NCBI GenBank assembly: GCA_944384855.1
Contig: CALWUY010000037.1
Location: 1-60,265 of the forward strand
DNA length: 60,265 nt
Direction: 5' to 3'
Source: an uncultured Clostridia bacterium
GTDB lineage: Bacteria > Bacillota > Clostridia > Oscillospirales > Acutalibacteraceae
Below are positions 46,701 to 55,299 of the stretch, piece after piece. Every line of letters starts with the position of its first letter. The first letter of the stretch is position 1. The translations under genes were made by a program, and so were the position numbers. The notes beneath the pieces were generated by a model. It saw nothing but the letters and a program-made list of their open reading frames with translations, was not told the DNA's origin and made no database searches.

Positions 46701-46901
46701 AAAATATACCTCCAAAAAAATTAAATTAATATTTTTGTCGGCCTATTGTTTTTCATCCGACCAGGTCGGCATCAGTCGGAAATTTCAAATTGTACATAAT
46801 CGACCATCTCTTTTTGTCTTTTTGTCTTTTTCCTTTTGACAATTATATTGTATCCCCGAAAATCACATTTTGTATTACATTTTTATTAACAATTTGTAAA
46901 T

Positions 46902-46928
46902 TTAGCACTCTTAAGCGTAGAGTGCTAA
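46902..46928. promoter_or_regulatory. CIRCE operator (HrcA binding site)
   Basis: TTAGCACTC and GAGTGCTAA separated by 9 bases match the CIRCE consensus exactly. It lies about 200 bp before hsp20. On the minus strand a candidate promoter TTTACA, 17 bp, TAATAC follows the operator directly, and another TATAAT box lies nearer the gene (around 46,846). Confidence 0.95.
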
Positions 46929-46941
46929 AATAATTTTTTTC

Positions 46942-46978
46942 AAAAAACTTCGCCTGCCAGAAGCAAGCGAAGTTTTTT
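46942..46978. terminator. Terminator after the trpB region
   Basis: AAAAAACTTCGC (46,942-46,953) and GCGAAGTTTTTT (46,967-46,978) form a 12-bp stem with a 13-base loop and T runs on both strands. It terminates leftward transcription from trpB through the broken ECF gene, and protects the hsp20 operator. Confidence 0.85.
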
Positions 46979-46985
46979 GATGGTG

Positions 46986-47304
46986 TCATTTTATACCACG
47001 TAATCGGTTAAAGGCCGTGACAATCGTTAAACCTGCTGCGATTGAACACAATCCCTGAATAATGTTTCCCGGCAGCGAGGCGGCAGCGCCTGGTATATTG
47101 TATAGAATACAATCATATACAAAATAACCGCATATCATTATCAATTCGGAAAGCAGTCCCCGACAGCCAAAAGCGATATTTTCGCGAATTTATTATTAAA
47201 AATTTTTTTGTGGTATATTGCTGCTGTTACGGCTGCCATTGATGATTTTATCAGCAGGGTAGCGGGTGCATATGCTTGTCAATAAGGGCGCCTCCGAATG
47301 CGAT
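46986..47304 (-). pseudogene. Remnant of an ECF transporter substrate-binding (S) component
   Basis: The minus strand encodes typical S-component segments in three different frames: IAFGGALID, then AYAPATLLIKSSMAAVTAAIY, and finally ELIMICGYFVYDCILYN with GAAASLPGNIIQGLCSIAAG before a stop at 46,986. The order matches the C-terminal two thirds of vitamin-type ECF S components (the PGNIIQG motif is characteristic), but at least two frameshifts and the loss of the N-terminus make it nonfunctional. The substrate cannot be assigned. It lies directly downstream of trpB. Confidence 0.75.
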
Positions 47305-47306
47305 GT

Positions 47307-48680
47307 TTATTTTATTTCAGGAAGTTTTGCGGCATAAGACTTTAATTCTTCATCAGTTGGGATATAGTCGTTCATTTGATTGTCATGAAACTTTTCGTAT
47401 GCAACCATATCAAAATATCCTGTACCTGTAAGTCCGAATACTATCGTTTTGTCTTCTCCGGTTTCACGGCATTTTACCGCTTCGTCAATAGTGGCTTTTA
47501 TTGCATGAGCGCTTTCCGGAGCAGGAAGAATACCTTCAACCCGGGCAAAATATTCAGCGGCTTCAAATACGTCGGTCTGTTTTACCGAAACGGCTTCCAT
47601 AAGACCGTCATCGTACAGCTGTGACAGCGTTGAACTCATACCGTGATAACGCAGTCCTCCGGCATGATTTGCAGAAGGAATAAAATCACATCCCAGCGTA
47701 TACATCTTTGCAAGCGGACAGACCATTCCGGTATCGCAGAAATCGTAGGCATATACGCCCCGTGTCAAGCTCGGGCAGGACGCCGGTTCCACCGCGATAA
47801 TACGGTAGTCGGCTTCGCCTCTCAGTTTTTCTCCCATAAAAGGAGCTATCAAACCGCCGAGGTTTGAGCCGCCGCCGGCGCAGCCGATAATAATGTCGGG
47901 CTTTACATTGTATTTGTCAAGCGCGGTTTTGGTTTCAAGCCCGATTACCGACTGGTGCAGAAGCACCTGATTAAGCACACTGCCGAGAACGTATCTGTAT
48001 CCTTCGCTGGAAACCGCTTTTTCAACTGCTTCGCTGATTGCGCAGCCGAGACTTCCGGTTGTTCCCGGATGTTCTGCAAGTATTTTTCTGCCTACATTTG
48101 TTTCCTCAGACGGAGAAGGCGTCACCGATGCGCCGTAGGTCCTCATAACTTCGCGTCTGAAAGGCTTCTGCTCGTAGGAGCACTTTACCATATATACTTT
48201 ACAGTCCAGTCCGAAATATGAGCATGCCATAGAAAGCGCAGTACCCCACTGGCCTGCTCCGGTTTCGGTGGTAACACCCTTTAAACCCTGCTTTTTAGCA
48301 TAATAAGCCTGTGCGATAGCGGAGTTAAGCTTATGCGATCCGCTTGTATTGTTTCCTTCAAACTTATAGTAGATTTTTGCCGGAGTATTCAGTTTTTCTT
48401 CAAGACAGTAAGCTCTTACAAGGGGAGACGGCCGATACATCTTATAAAAATTTCTGATATCTTCCGGGATATCGAAAAAGGCAGTTGTATCGTCCAGTTC
48501 CTGTTCTACCAATTCTGCGCAGAAAACGCCTGAAAGTTCTTCGGCGGTCATGGGTTTGAGAGTTGCCGGATTAAGCAGCGGCGCCGGTTTGTTTTTCATG
48601 TCGGCGCGCAGGTTATACCAAGCTTTCGGCATCTCGCTTTCTTCAAGATAAATTTTGTAGGGAATTTTCTTTTCTGACAT
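47307..48680 (-). CDS. trpB: Tryptophan synthase beta chain, TrpB2 type
   Basis: A PLP enzyme that joins indole and serine to tryptophan. From the ATG at 48,680 (AAAGGAG upstream) it is 457 aa, the TrpB2 length; the longer frame runs through the T-box. Motifs: RPSPLVRAYCLEEKL, PLP-lysine region FEGNNTSGSHKLNSAIAQAYYAK (KxN, about residues 110-117), ETGAGQWGTALSMACSYFG, GCAGGGSNLGG and HAGGLRYHGMSS. TrpB2 usually occurs outside the trp operon and may recycle indole on its own. Control by a tryptophan T-box supports a role in tryptophan supply. The gene is monocistronic, followed by an ECF remnant and a terminator. Confidence 0.94.
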   Translation of the reverse strand: MSEKKIPYKIYLEESEMPKAWYNLRADMKNKPAPLLNPATLKPMTAEELSGVFCAELVEQELDDTTAFFDIPEDIRNFYKMYRPSPLVRAYCLEEKLNTPAKIYYKFEGNNTSGSHKLNSAIAQAYYAKKQGLKGVTTETGAGQWGTALSMACSYFGLDCKVYMVKCSYEQKPFRREVMRTYGASVTPSPSEETNVGRKILAEHPGTTGSLGCAISEAVEKAVSSEGYRYVLGSVLNQVLLHQSVIGLETKTALDKYNVKPDIIIGCAGGGSNLGGLIAPFMGEKLRGEADYRIIAVEPASCPSLTRGVYAYDFCDTGMVCPLAKMYTLGCDFIPSANHAGGLRYHGMSSTLSQLYDDGLMEAVSVKQTDVFEAAEYFARVEGILPAPESAHAIKATIDEAVKCRETGEDKTIVFGLTGTGYFDMVAYEKFHDNQMNDYIPTDEELKSYAAKLPEIK

Positions 48681-48712
48681 GTTTATGTCTCCTTTCGTAA
48701 ATTTTGCTGAGA

Positions 48713-49044
48713 CAAAACAAAAAGTCCTGTCCCAAGCTGTAATAATGCTGGGACAGGACTTGATAATACATTCCTGCGGTGCCACCCGGCTTGACGTATC
48801 ATTACAATACGCCCACTTTTCACGTACAAATATACGCAGACCTTTGTTTACGGAGAGCCACACTCCGTCTCGAATACTCAGAGCTTATCAAAACTCTTTT
48901 CTGCTTGCCCTCAGAAGTCCATTCAGTATCATATATTCCGCTGCAATCGCACTGTCTGCAGCTCTCTGTAGAAAAAGTGATGAAACCTACTTACTCTTCC
49001 TCAACGGTTTAATACAGTATATCATTTTATATCGCAGATGTCAA
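48713..49044 (-). promoter_or_regulatory. Tryptophan T-box leader with promoter and terminator
   Basis: On the minus strand a promoter TTGACA (49,039-49,044), 17 bp, TATACT (49,016-49,021) starts a 300-nt leader. The T-box sequence GGGTGGCACCGC is at 48,776-48,787, followed by a terminator stem AAGTCCTGTCCCA paired with TGGGACAGGACTT and a T run at 48,713-48,761. In stem I the segment GAATGGACTTCTGAG contains TGG (48,919-48,921), the tryptophan codon in the usual specifier position. Uncharged tRNA-Trp should therefore permit trpB expression. Confidence 0.93.
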
Positions 49045-49115
49045 CACTTTTTATGAAAATATAGTTTTATATGCTTATGACTCTGTATTTAATGAAGCGA
49101 GCAATAAGATATTTA

Positions 49116-49144
49116 TTGACTTTTAGCGGAAGATATGTTATCAT
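49116..49144 (+). promoter_or_regulatory. Promoter of the degV gene
   Basis: TTGACT (49,116-49,121) and TATCAT (49,139-49,144) are 17 bp apart. It stands back to back with the T-box promoter and leaves a leader of about 130 nt before the ATG, in which no clear structure was seen. Confidence 0.65.
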
Positions 49145-49279
49145 ACATGTCAGATGTTGAATTTTCAACAACTACGTTTTCGCAAATTAAAAATTCTTTA
49201 TAATTCGGGTTATAGTATCAAGTTTAACATGTGAAAGCGTTAAAAATTTATATCATTTTCTGTGAGGTATTAATCGAAT

Positions 49280-50125
49280 ATGGAAAAAATCAGAATTATA
49301 ACAGATTCGGGGTCGGATATAGCGCAAAATTTCAATTCAAATATTACTGTGCTGCCGATGTCTATACGTTTCGGGGATACTGAATATCTTGACGGGGTGA
49401 ATCTGTCGGTAAACCAGTTTTACGAAAAACTTATTGAGAGCGATGAGCTTCCTACCACAAGTCTGATAACTCCGGCCGCTTTTGAAGATGCTTACAGGCA
49501 ATCTGCAGAAAAAGGGGAAAAGGTCATTGTTATAACTATATCAGGCAAACTTTCCGGAACATATCAAAGTGCGGTTTTGGCAGCGTCGGAGTATGAAAAC
49601 GAGGTATTCGTAGTAGACAGCAAAAATGTCGCTATAGGAGAACGGATTCTCGTGCTTTTGGCGTTGGATCTCATAAAATCCGGAATGACCGCAAAGGAAA
49701 TAGCTTTAAAACTTGAAGAGGAAAAGGAAAAAATTCATTTGATTGCGGTCCTTGATACATTGGAGTATCTTAAAAAAGGCGGACGCATATCAAAGTCTGT
49801 TGCGTTTGTAGGCGGGGCGCTGTCAATCAAACCTGTTATAGCGATTAAGGAAGGCGAGGTCGCAATAATCGGAAAGGCAAGGGGATCGCGCAACGGAAAT
49901 AATTATCTTATAAAAGAGATTGAAGAAACTTCCGGTGTGGATTTTACAAAACCCTTGTGTTTAGGATATTCGGGTCTTGACGAAACGATGCTGAAAAAAT
50001 ATATTGAAGACAGCAGACAGCTCTGGGAGGGATATGAGGATTGTCTCAGCATCTCGCCTATCGGCGCTACGGTAGGGACTCATGCCGGGCCGGGTGTAAT
50101 AGGAGTTGCTTTTTTCGAAAAATAA
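49280..50125 (+). CDS. DegV family fatty-acid-binding protein
   Basis: A 281-aa DegV protein. The family binds a fatty acid in a cleft between two domains and in many Firmicutes acts as FakB, presenting exogenous fatty acids to the kinase FakA. Motifs: IITDSGSDIAQNFN (residues 5-18), PTTSLITPAAFEDAY (the TS after PT contact the acyl carboxylate, about 58-72), VITISGKLSGTYQSA, LEYLKKGGRISKS and the C-terminal IGATVGTHAGPGVIGVAF. All are intact. It is transcribed from its own promoter and separated from the glycosyltransferase operon by 185 bp. Confidence 0.93.
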   Translation: MEKIRIITDSGSDIAQNFNSNITVLPMSIRFGDTEYLDGVNLSVNQFYEKLIESDELPTTSLITPAAFEDAYRQSAEKGEKVIVITISGKLSGTYQSAVLAASEYENEVFVVDSKNVAIGERILVLLALDLIKSGMTAKEIALKLEEEKEKIHLIAVLDTLEYLKKGGRISKSVAFVGGALSIKPVIAIKEGEVAIIGKARGSRNGNNYLIKEIEETSGVDFTKPLCLGYSGLDETMLKKYIEDSRQLWEGYEDCLSISPIGATVGTHAGPGVIGVAFFEK

Positions 50126-50226
50126 TAGTATACTCCCGGTAGAATTGAATATATAGAGGTAGAGAGAATAAAATGTACTCTCTTTCGGCGCTTTAAGCGA
50201 ATAGAGTTTTAAATTTTGACGGTAGG

Positions 50227-50255
50227 TTGAAAATAAGCGAAAGTTGTTATATAAT
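50227..50255 (+). promoter_or_regulatory. Promoter of the glycosyltransferase-acyltransferase operon
   Basis: TTGAAA (50,227-50,232) and TATAAT (50,250-50,255) are 17 bp apart, about 55 bp before the first gene. The five genes that follow are tightly spaced and probably share it. Confidence 0.75.
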
Positions 50256-50310
50256 AGCAACCATAGGCAGTTCAAATAAAGTTAAAACTTCGCAAGGAGA
50301 ACTGATATGA

Positions 50311-51150
50311 ATGAATATATTATTTTGCGGTGACGGCAATATAGCAGACGGTGTGATAATATCGGTACTGTCTCTTCTGAAAAACGCAAAAGGTAAAATT
50401 AATATATATTTGCTGACTGCTACGGTAAGATATAAAAGTACGTATTATAAAGCGCTGTCAAGTGAATTTGCTGACAGTCTTGACCGTTTGGTAAAGGAAT
50501 ACGATGGGGATAATTCGGTAAAGCTTTTCGATATATCGGATTTGTTTGCGGCAGAGCCGCCGCGGGCGAATATGGAGACAAGGTTTACACCCTGCTGTAT
50601 GCTCAGGCTTTATGCTGATATGGTTGATTCATTGCCTGAAAGGATATTATATCTTGACAACGATGTTATTTGCCGGGCTGATCCGTCACAGTTTTATAAT
50701 ACTGATATGAAAGGCTCTGCTGTGGCAGGATGCCTTGATTATTACGGAAGCTGGTTTTTCAAGCATCATCTTATCCGGCGCGATTATTTGAATTCAGGCG
50801 TTCTGCTTTTGGATATGGATAAAATCAGGGAAACAGGGCTGTTTAGAAAATGCCGTGCCAGATGCGCTGAAACCGAAATGTTTATGCCGGATCAATCGGC
50901 GATAAACAAGCTTGCCGAAAAAAAGATTATAGTGCCGCGCAGGTATAATGAGCAGAGAAAACTGCATAAGGATACCGTATTTCAGCATTTTACAACAAGT
51001 TTTCGCTTTTTCCCATGGCTGCATACAGTCAGTGTAAAACCGTGGAATATAGACGGTATGCATAATATTTTAAAAATTACTGAATATGACAGTATATTGC
51101 AGGAATACATTAACATAAAACAAAATTTTATGAGCAAGGAGAAAGCGTAA
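50311..51150 (+). CDS. Glycosyltransferase family 8 protein
   Basis: A 279-aa GT8-type glycosyltransferase that would use a nucleotide-sugar donor. It starts MNILFCGDGNIADGVIISVLSLL, contains the metal-binding DxD region RILYLDNDVICRADPSQF (about residues 109-126), a GVLLLDMDKIRETGLF strand-helix, PDQSAINKLAEKKI and a C-terminal QHFTTSFRFFPW with His, the usual second metal ligand region. The acceptor is unknown. The next gene is a second GT8 member starting at the base after this stop, so the two are probably translated together and build one product. Confidence 0.88.
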   Translation: MNILFCGDGNIADGVIISVLSLLKNAKGKINIYLLTATVRYKSTYYKALSSEFADSLDRLVKEYDGDNSVKLFDISDLFAAEPPRANMETRFTPCCMLRLYADMVDSLPERILYLDNDVICRADPSQFYNTDMKGSAVAGCLDYYGSWFFKHHLIRRDYLNSGVLLLDMDKIRETGLFRKCRARCAETEMFMPDQSAINKLAEKKIIVPRRYNEQRKLHKDTVFQHFTTSFRFFPWLHTVSVKPWNIDGMHNILKITEYDSILQEYINIKQNFMSKEKA

Positions 51151-52107
51151 ATGATACAAAGAGAGATTCCGATATTTTTTTCAATAGATGACGGATATGC
51201 GCCGTTTTTAGCTGCGGCTCTGAGGTCGGCTGTTTTGAAAGCTTCACCTGAAAGAAAATACAGAGCCGTTATTCTTTATCAGGATTTAAGCGAAGACAAC
51301 CGCATAAAATTAGGAAAAATAGCTGCAGAAAATTTCAAAATAGAATTCAGGGAAATGCAGAGCGGACTTGAAAGTATAACCGATAAGATGTCTAACAGGC
51401 TGCGTTGTGATTATTTTACACTGACTATTTATTACCGGCTGTTTATTCCGGTAATGTTTCCGGAATATGATAAAGGCATATATGTTGACAGCGATGTTGT
51501 ATTAAACGGCGATATAGCGGAACTGTTTGACATTGATATAGAGAATTACTATATAGGAGCATGTACCGATGCCTCAATACAGGAGATTCCGGAACTTGTC
51601 TATTATATTGAAAACGGTGTGGGAGTAAAACGGCAGGAATACATAAATTCAGGAATACTTTTAATGAATTTGAAGAAACTGCGGGAAGTCAGACTTGACT
51701 ATCATTTTTTAAGGCTGCTCAACAAATATCATTTTGACTGTATAGCTCCGGATCAGGACTACATCAACGCTCTTTGCAACGGAAACATTTGTTATCTGGG
51801 AGAAGAGTGGGACGCGATGCCGAATGACAGCAAGCCACCTCAGGAGAATCCAAAGCTTATACATTATAATCTGTTTTCAAAACCGTGGTGCTATGACGGT
51901 GTTCAGTACGGTGAGCTTTTCTGGAAATACATAAAGGATACTGACTATTTTGATCAGGCCAGAGCTTACAAGGAAAATTATTCGGAAGAGCAGAAGAAAT
52001 CCGATGAAAGCTGCCTGTCTTTGCTTATTTCCCGTGGAAAAGCGATACCGGAAGCTGACATAACATTTAAAAAACTTTATGAGAGCGGAGAAAAAATAAG
52101 GATATGA
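51151..52107 (+). CDS. Glycosyltransferase family 8 protein
   Basis: A 318-aa GT8 protein resembling bacterial general-stress/LPS-type GT8 enzymes: IPIFFSIDDGYAPFLAAALRS at the N-terminus, YDKGIYVDSDVVLNGDIAELF with the DSD metal motif (about residues 108-128), EYINSGILLMNLKKLRE, PDQDYINALCNG and KLIHYNLFSKPWCY with the HY ligand region. It directly follows the first GT8 gene and overlaps the next gene by 4 bases. The operon also encodes two PlsC-like acyltransferases, so a glycolipid or acylated glycan product is a reasonable guess. Confidence 0.92.
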   Translation: MIQREIPIFFSIDDGYAPFLAAALRSAVLKASPERKYRAVILYQDLSEDNRIKLGKIAAENFKIEFREMQSGLESITDKMSNRLRCDYFTLTIYYRLFIPVMFPEYDKGIYVDSDVVLNGDIAELFDIDIENYYIGACTDASIQEIPELVYYIENGVGVKRQEYINSGILLMNLKKLREVRLDYHFLRLLNKYHFDCIAPDQDYINALCNGNICYLGEEWDAMPNDSKPPQENPKLIHYNLFSKPWCYDGVQYGELFWKYIKDTDYFDQARAYKENYSEEQKKSDESCLSLLISRGKAIPEADITFKKLYESGEKIRI

Positions 52108-52961
52108 TTATCGGCGAAAACAGAACCGCGGTTATAGAAAACATAAAGGAAGCACTTAAAAAATTGGATTTTTATGCAAAGGTAGAAACCAATGATCCTG
52201 TACTTACTGATCAGGAGAGCAGCGAAATAATCGAAAAATTTTTGTCTGACAGGAAGAAAATCGGTTATAAGTTGAAAATGCGTACGGCTTGTTTTGCCGC
52301 TGACGTTGTGACTGCTTTTATCAATAAGAATACCGAAATTATCGGTTGTGAGAAGGCGGAAAGAATCAGCGGCGGCGCGATTATAACAAGCAATCATTTT
52401 TCTCCTATTGAGAATACGGTAGTCAGACATTATGTAAACAAAAAACTCAAAAAGCGTCTTTGCATAGTGAGTCAGGTAACAAATTTTGCCATGAAGGGAA
52501 TAATAGGCTTTTTTATGAACTTTGCAAACACTGTTCCTTTATCCGGCAATATAAAATTTATGACAGGCGATTTTATGAATGTATTAAACGAACACATTCA
52601 TAATAATGAGGTTATTTTAATATACCCCGAACAGGAGATGTGGTTTAATTACCGTAAGCCGCGTCCTCCTAAAAGGGGCGCTTATTATTTTGCGGCAAAA
52701 TTAAACGTACCGGTAATATCCTGTTTTGTTGAAATTATAGATTTGGATAAAAACGATACCGATGAGTTCAAAAAAATAAGATACCGTATTCATATACTTG
52801 ATGTGTTGAAACCGGACCCTGACGTCAGCGTCAGAGAAAACAGCCGCAGGCTTTGCGATGCGGATTACGGTTTAAAAAAGACGGCTTATGAAAACATTTA
52901 CGGTAAAAAGCTCAGTTACGAGTTTGAAAACAGTGATATAGCAGGCTGGAACAATATATGA
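52104..52961 (+). CDS. PlsC-like acyltransferase (variant active site)
   Basis: A 285-aa protein of the lysophosphatidate acyltransferase superfamily. Residues about 88-110 contain ITSNHFSPIENTVV, equivalent to the NHxxxxD motif but reading H-x4-E, and VILIYPEQEMWFNYR replaces the usual FPEGTR motif. About 75 N-terminal residues are helical and variable. Such variation suggests an acceptor other than lysophosphatidic acid. It starts within the GT8 stop (4-base overlap) and overlaps the next acyltransferase by 4 bases. It lacks an obvious long membrane anchor but has hydrophobic helices. Confidence 0.8.
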   Translation: MIIGENRTAVIENIKEALKKLDFYAKVETNDPVLTDQESSEIIEKFLSDRKKIGYKLKMRTACFAADVVTAFINKNTEIIGCEKAERISGGAIITSNHFSPIENTVVRHYVNKKLKKRLCIVSQVTNFAMKGIIGFFMNFANTVPLSGNIKFMTGDFMNVLNEHIHNNEVILIYPEQEMWFNYRKPRPPKRGAYYFAAKLNVPVISCFVEIIDLDKNDTDEFKKIRYRIHILDVLKPDPDVSVRENSRRLCDADYGLKKTAYENIYGKKLSYEFENSDIAGWNNI

Positions 52962-53713
52962 GCAGGGATAAGATATTCAGTTATAAAAGTTTAAGCGATG
53001 ATTTTTTTGAAGACGGCAGAGAGCACAAGCTGCCGAAAGATTACCGTTACATCAAGACGGGATTTGGATTTAAAATCAAATCTGCGGCGGTTTACAGCTT
53101 GGCGGTGTTATTCGGTGCGGTGTACTGCCGTCTGTTTCTGCATATGAGGATAAAGGGCGCTGAGAAAATGCGGATGTACAGAGGCGGTTTTATTGTTTAC
53201 GCCAACCACACTCAGCCGGTGGGAGATGTGGTTATACCTGCGCTGGTATGCTTCCCGAAAAGAATCTATACGGTTGTAAGTCCTGCAAATCTGGATATTC
53301 CGATAATCGGAAAAATACTGCGTCCGCTGGGAGCCTTGCCGCTTCCTTCATCTCTCGGGGGTATGAAAGCTTTTACCGAAGCATTTGGCAAAAGAGTGGA
53401 AAAACACCCGGTAGTTATTTATCCGGAAGCACATGTATGGCCGTATTATACGGACATACGGCCTTTTTCAGACGGAGCTTTCAAATATCCGGATAAATAT
53501 AATGTTCCGGCATTTGTAATGACAATGACGTATCAGAAACGGAGATACGGCAGAAAACCGAAATCAACAGTATATGTAAACGGTCCGTTTTATCCGCACG
53601 GAGATACGGCAAAAGCGAAAGCCGAGTCACTGCATGACGTTATATACAGCCAAATGAAAGAATTCAGCAAAAACAGCAATTATGAGTATATAGAATATAA
53701 GTCTAAGGAATAA
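52958..53713 (+). CDS. PlsC-like acyltransferase (second copy, variant active site)
   Basis: A 251-aa member of the same superfamily as the preceding gene. A hydrophobic helix AAVYSLAVLFGAVYCRLFLHM (about residues 45-65) probably anchors it. The active-site segment is IVYANHTQPVGDVVIPAL, where His and Asp are separated by five residues rather than four, and HPVVIYPEAHVWPYYTDIRPF replaces the EGTR motif. The two copies are only distantly alike, so they may add different acyl chains or act as a pair. Coupled to the upstream gene by overlap. Confidence 0.8.
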   Translation: MSRDKIFSYKSLSDDFFEDGREHKLPKDYRYIKTGFGFKIKSAAVYSLAVLFGAVYCRLFLHMRIKGAEKMRMYRGGFIVYANHTQPVGDVVIPALVCFPKRIYTVVSPANLDIPIIGKILRPLGALPLPSSLGGMKAFTEAFGKRVEKHPVVIYPEAHVWPYYTDIRPFSDGAFKYPDKYNVPAFVMTMTYQKRRYGRKPKSTVYVNGPFYPHGDTAKAKAESLHDVIYSQMKEFSKNSNYEYIEYKSKE

Positions 53714-53743
53714 AGAATACTGGAAAGTACATAAAGGAGAAAA

Positions 53744-54448
53744 ATGATTAAGGTAATTTTATTTGATTTGGATGGGACACTGCTTCCCATGGATCAGGAT
53801 ATATTTGCGAAAGCGTATTTTAAAGGTTTGGCCGAAAAAGCACAGCCTTACGGTTATAAAACGGAGGATTTAATCAGTACAATCTGGCAGGGAACTGCTG
53901 CAATGGTGACAAATGATGGAAGAGACACAAATAAAAATGTGTTTTGGAGTGTATTTACTGCTAAATACGGTCCGGAGTCGCTGAAAGATGTTCCTGTATT
54001 TGACGAATTTTATGAAAATGAGTTTGAACGCGTAAGAGAATACTGCGGTTTTAATCCGCAGGTGAAAGAGTGTATAAAATCTATTAAAGATATGGGTTAC
54101 AGAATTGCACTTGCGACAAATCCGATATTTCCGCAAACTGCCACGCAGTCGCGTATACGCTGGGCCGGACTGTCACCTGAAGATTTTGAGTTTTACACAA
54201 CATATGACAACAGCGTACACTGCAAACCGAATCCTGAATATTACCGCGATGTAGCAGAAAAACTGGGTGTGGATTTTAAAGAATGCCTGATGGTCGGAAA
54301 TGATGTAGATGAAGATATGGTAGCCAAAACACTTGGAATGAAAGTTTTTCTGATCATCGATTGTATGATAAATAAGAATAATAAGGATATTAACGTATAT
54401 CCTAACGGTAATTTCGAGGATTTAATCTCATATATTAGAAGCTTATAA
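53744..54448 (+). CDS. HAD superfamily hydrolase
   Basis: A 234-aa HAD phosphatase. Motif I is ILFDLDGTLLPMD (nucleophile Asp8 and the +2 Asp), motif II lies in RIALATNPIFPQTATQSR (T of ATNP), the conserved Lys region is HCKPNPEYYRDV, and motif IV is CLMVGNDVDEDMVAKTLGMKVFLI with the acidic residues. The substrate is not predictable. It is 30 bp after the acyltransferase gene with ribosome site AAAGGAG, so it may belong to the glycolipid-like operon. Confidence 0.9.
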   Translation: MIKVILFDLDGTLLPMDQDIFAKAYFKGLAEKAQPYGYKTEDLISTIWQGTAAMVTNDGRDTNKNVFWSVFTAKYGPESLKDVPVFDEFYENEFERVREYCGFNPQVKECIKSIKDMGYRIALATNPIFPQTATQSRIRWAGLSPEDFEFYTTYDNSVHCKPNPEYYRDVAEKLGVDFKECLMVGNDVDEDMVAKTLGMKVFLIIDCMINKNNKDINVYPNGNFEDLISYIRSL

Positions 54449-54566
54449 ACTCCGGAAAATTAACAGAAGATATAAAACAAAAAACGGCGGCAAATTTGCT
54501 AACGCCATATAAGGCAGTAATTTGAAAACAATATTGAAATACAGCTTATGGGCGTTGCAAAGGCAA

Positions 54567-54614
54567 AAAGACAGCGTAGAAGGCAGAAATGCTTTTTACG
54601 CTGTCTTTCTTTAT
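54567..54614 (+). terminator. Terminator-like hairpin between HAD gene and the accessory island
   Basis: AAAGACAGCGTA (54,567-54,578) pairs with TACGCTGTCTTT (54,597-54,608) around an 18-base loop that itself contains AAGGCA/TGCTTT, with a short T-rich tail. The region 54,449-54,688 holds no gene and is probably the junction between chromosome and island. Confidence 0.7.
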
Positions 54615-54688
54615 GTTCAAAAATGAAATCGCACATTCGTCAAACAAGACCTTCCTTGCTACAATGTGAGTGAAGGAGGTAAGCGGAT

Positions 54689-54874
54689 ATGCGAAATCAA
54701 AAACACTACATAGCGATTGATGAAAGTGAACGGAGAATTATTCTAAATGCTCTTAATGCGCTGCGGAACAATCTGCTGGCAGAAGGCAGATATACGGACG
54801 CAGTAGATGATGTTCTAATCAAAGTAGTCAACGCACCTGTCAAGAAATTCAAAATCAGAATCACGGAGGTTTAA
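54689..54874 (+). CDS. Small conserved mobile-element protein
   Basis: A 61-aa protein, MRNQKHYIAIDESERRIIL at the start, with a central helical ALNALRNNLLAEGRYTDAVDDVLIKVVNAP stretch. Small proteins of this kind commonly accompany TnpV-like genes in Clostridia transposons; the function is unknown. GAAGGAGG precedes the ATG, and the next gene starts 4 bp after its stop, so the pair is cotranscribed. Confidence 0.7.
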   Translation: MRNQKHYIAIDESERRIILNALNALRNNLLAEGRYTDAVDDVLIKVVNAPVKKFKIRITEV

Positions 54875-54878
54875 GGTT

Positions 54879-55253
54879 ATGAAAAAGACAATATTTGAAC
54901 AGATGGGTGGCACATACGAACAACAGGGAGATTATCTTATCCCCTGTCTCGCCCTTCCTGCCAAAGACGTAGTGCCGATAGGATTGTGGGGGCAAAGACA
55001 CCTTCAATACATTAAACAACATAGAAAAATATTTTATACTAATTTGATTACAAGTGGTGATTTATATAGCTATCTTGCTGATATTGACGAGTTAGCAAAT
55101 AGCATCTATGAAAATATGGTACCGCTATATAAATCGTTATACCAAGTTACTGAAGAACTTAAAAAATCCAATCCTTTTGAATGGGTGCACAGAAACAACG
55201 ACATTATAGATGTTATTAATGAAATTATATATAATGATGTGATATTCCGATAA
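54879..55253 (+). CDS. TnpV-like transposon-encoded protein
   Basis: A 124-aa protein with the features of TnpV from Tn4451-type elements: FEQMGGTYEQQGDYLIPCLALP at the N-terminus, IGLWGQRHLQYIKQHRK (residues about 35-51) and a helical C-terminal half. The role of TnpV in transposition is unclear. No large resolvase TnpX gene is present in the window, so this is probably a remnant or a passenger, but it marks the start of the accessory island. A terminator follows directly. Confidence 0.85.
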   Translation: MKKTIFEQMGGTYEQQGDYLIPCLALPAKDVVPIGLWGQRHLQYIKQHRKIFYTNLITSGDLYSYLADIDELANSIYENMVPLYKSLYQVTEELKKSNPFEWVHRNNDIIDVINEIIYNDVIFR

Positions 55254-55260
55254 ACTAGTA

Positions 55261-55290
55261 AATGGCGAGGTGTTTCACCTCGCCATTTTC
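55261..55290. terminator. Bidirectional terminator between tnpV and the restriction-like operon
   Basis: AATGGCGAGGTG (55,261-55,272) pairs with CACCTCGCCATT (55,276-55,287) across a 3-base loop, 12 bp in all, with TTTTC after it on the plus strand. It separates the convergent tnpV and nuclease genes. Confidence 0.85.
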
Positions 55291-55299
55291 GCTTAATAA

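Noticed and set aside
46842-46852. TATAAT box near 46,846 as the sole hsp20 promoter
   Set aside because: No acceptable -35 box at 17 bp; the promoter directly following CIRCE (TTTACA-17-TAATAC) is at least as plausible, so neither was called as certain.
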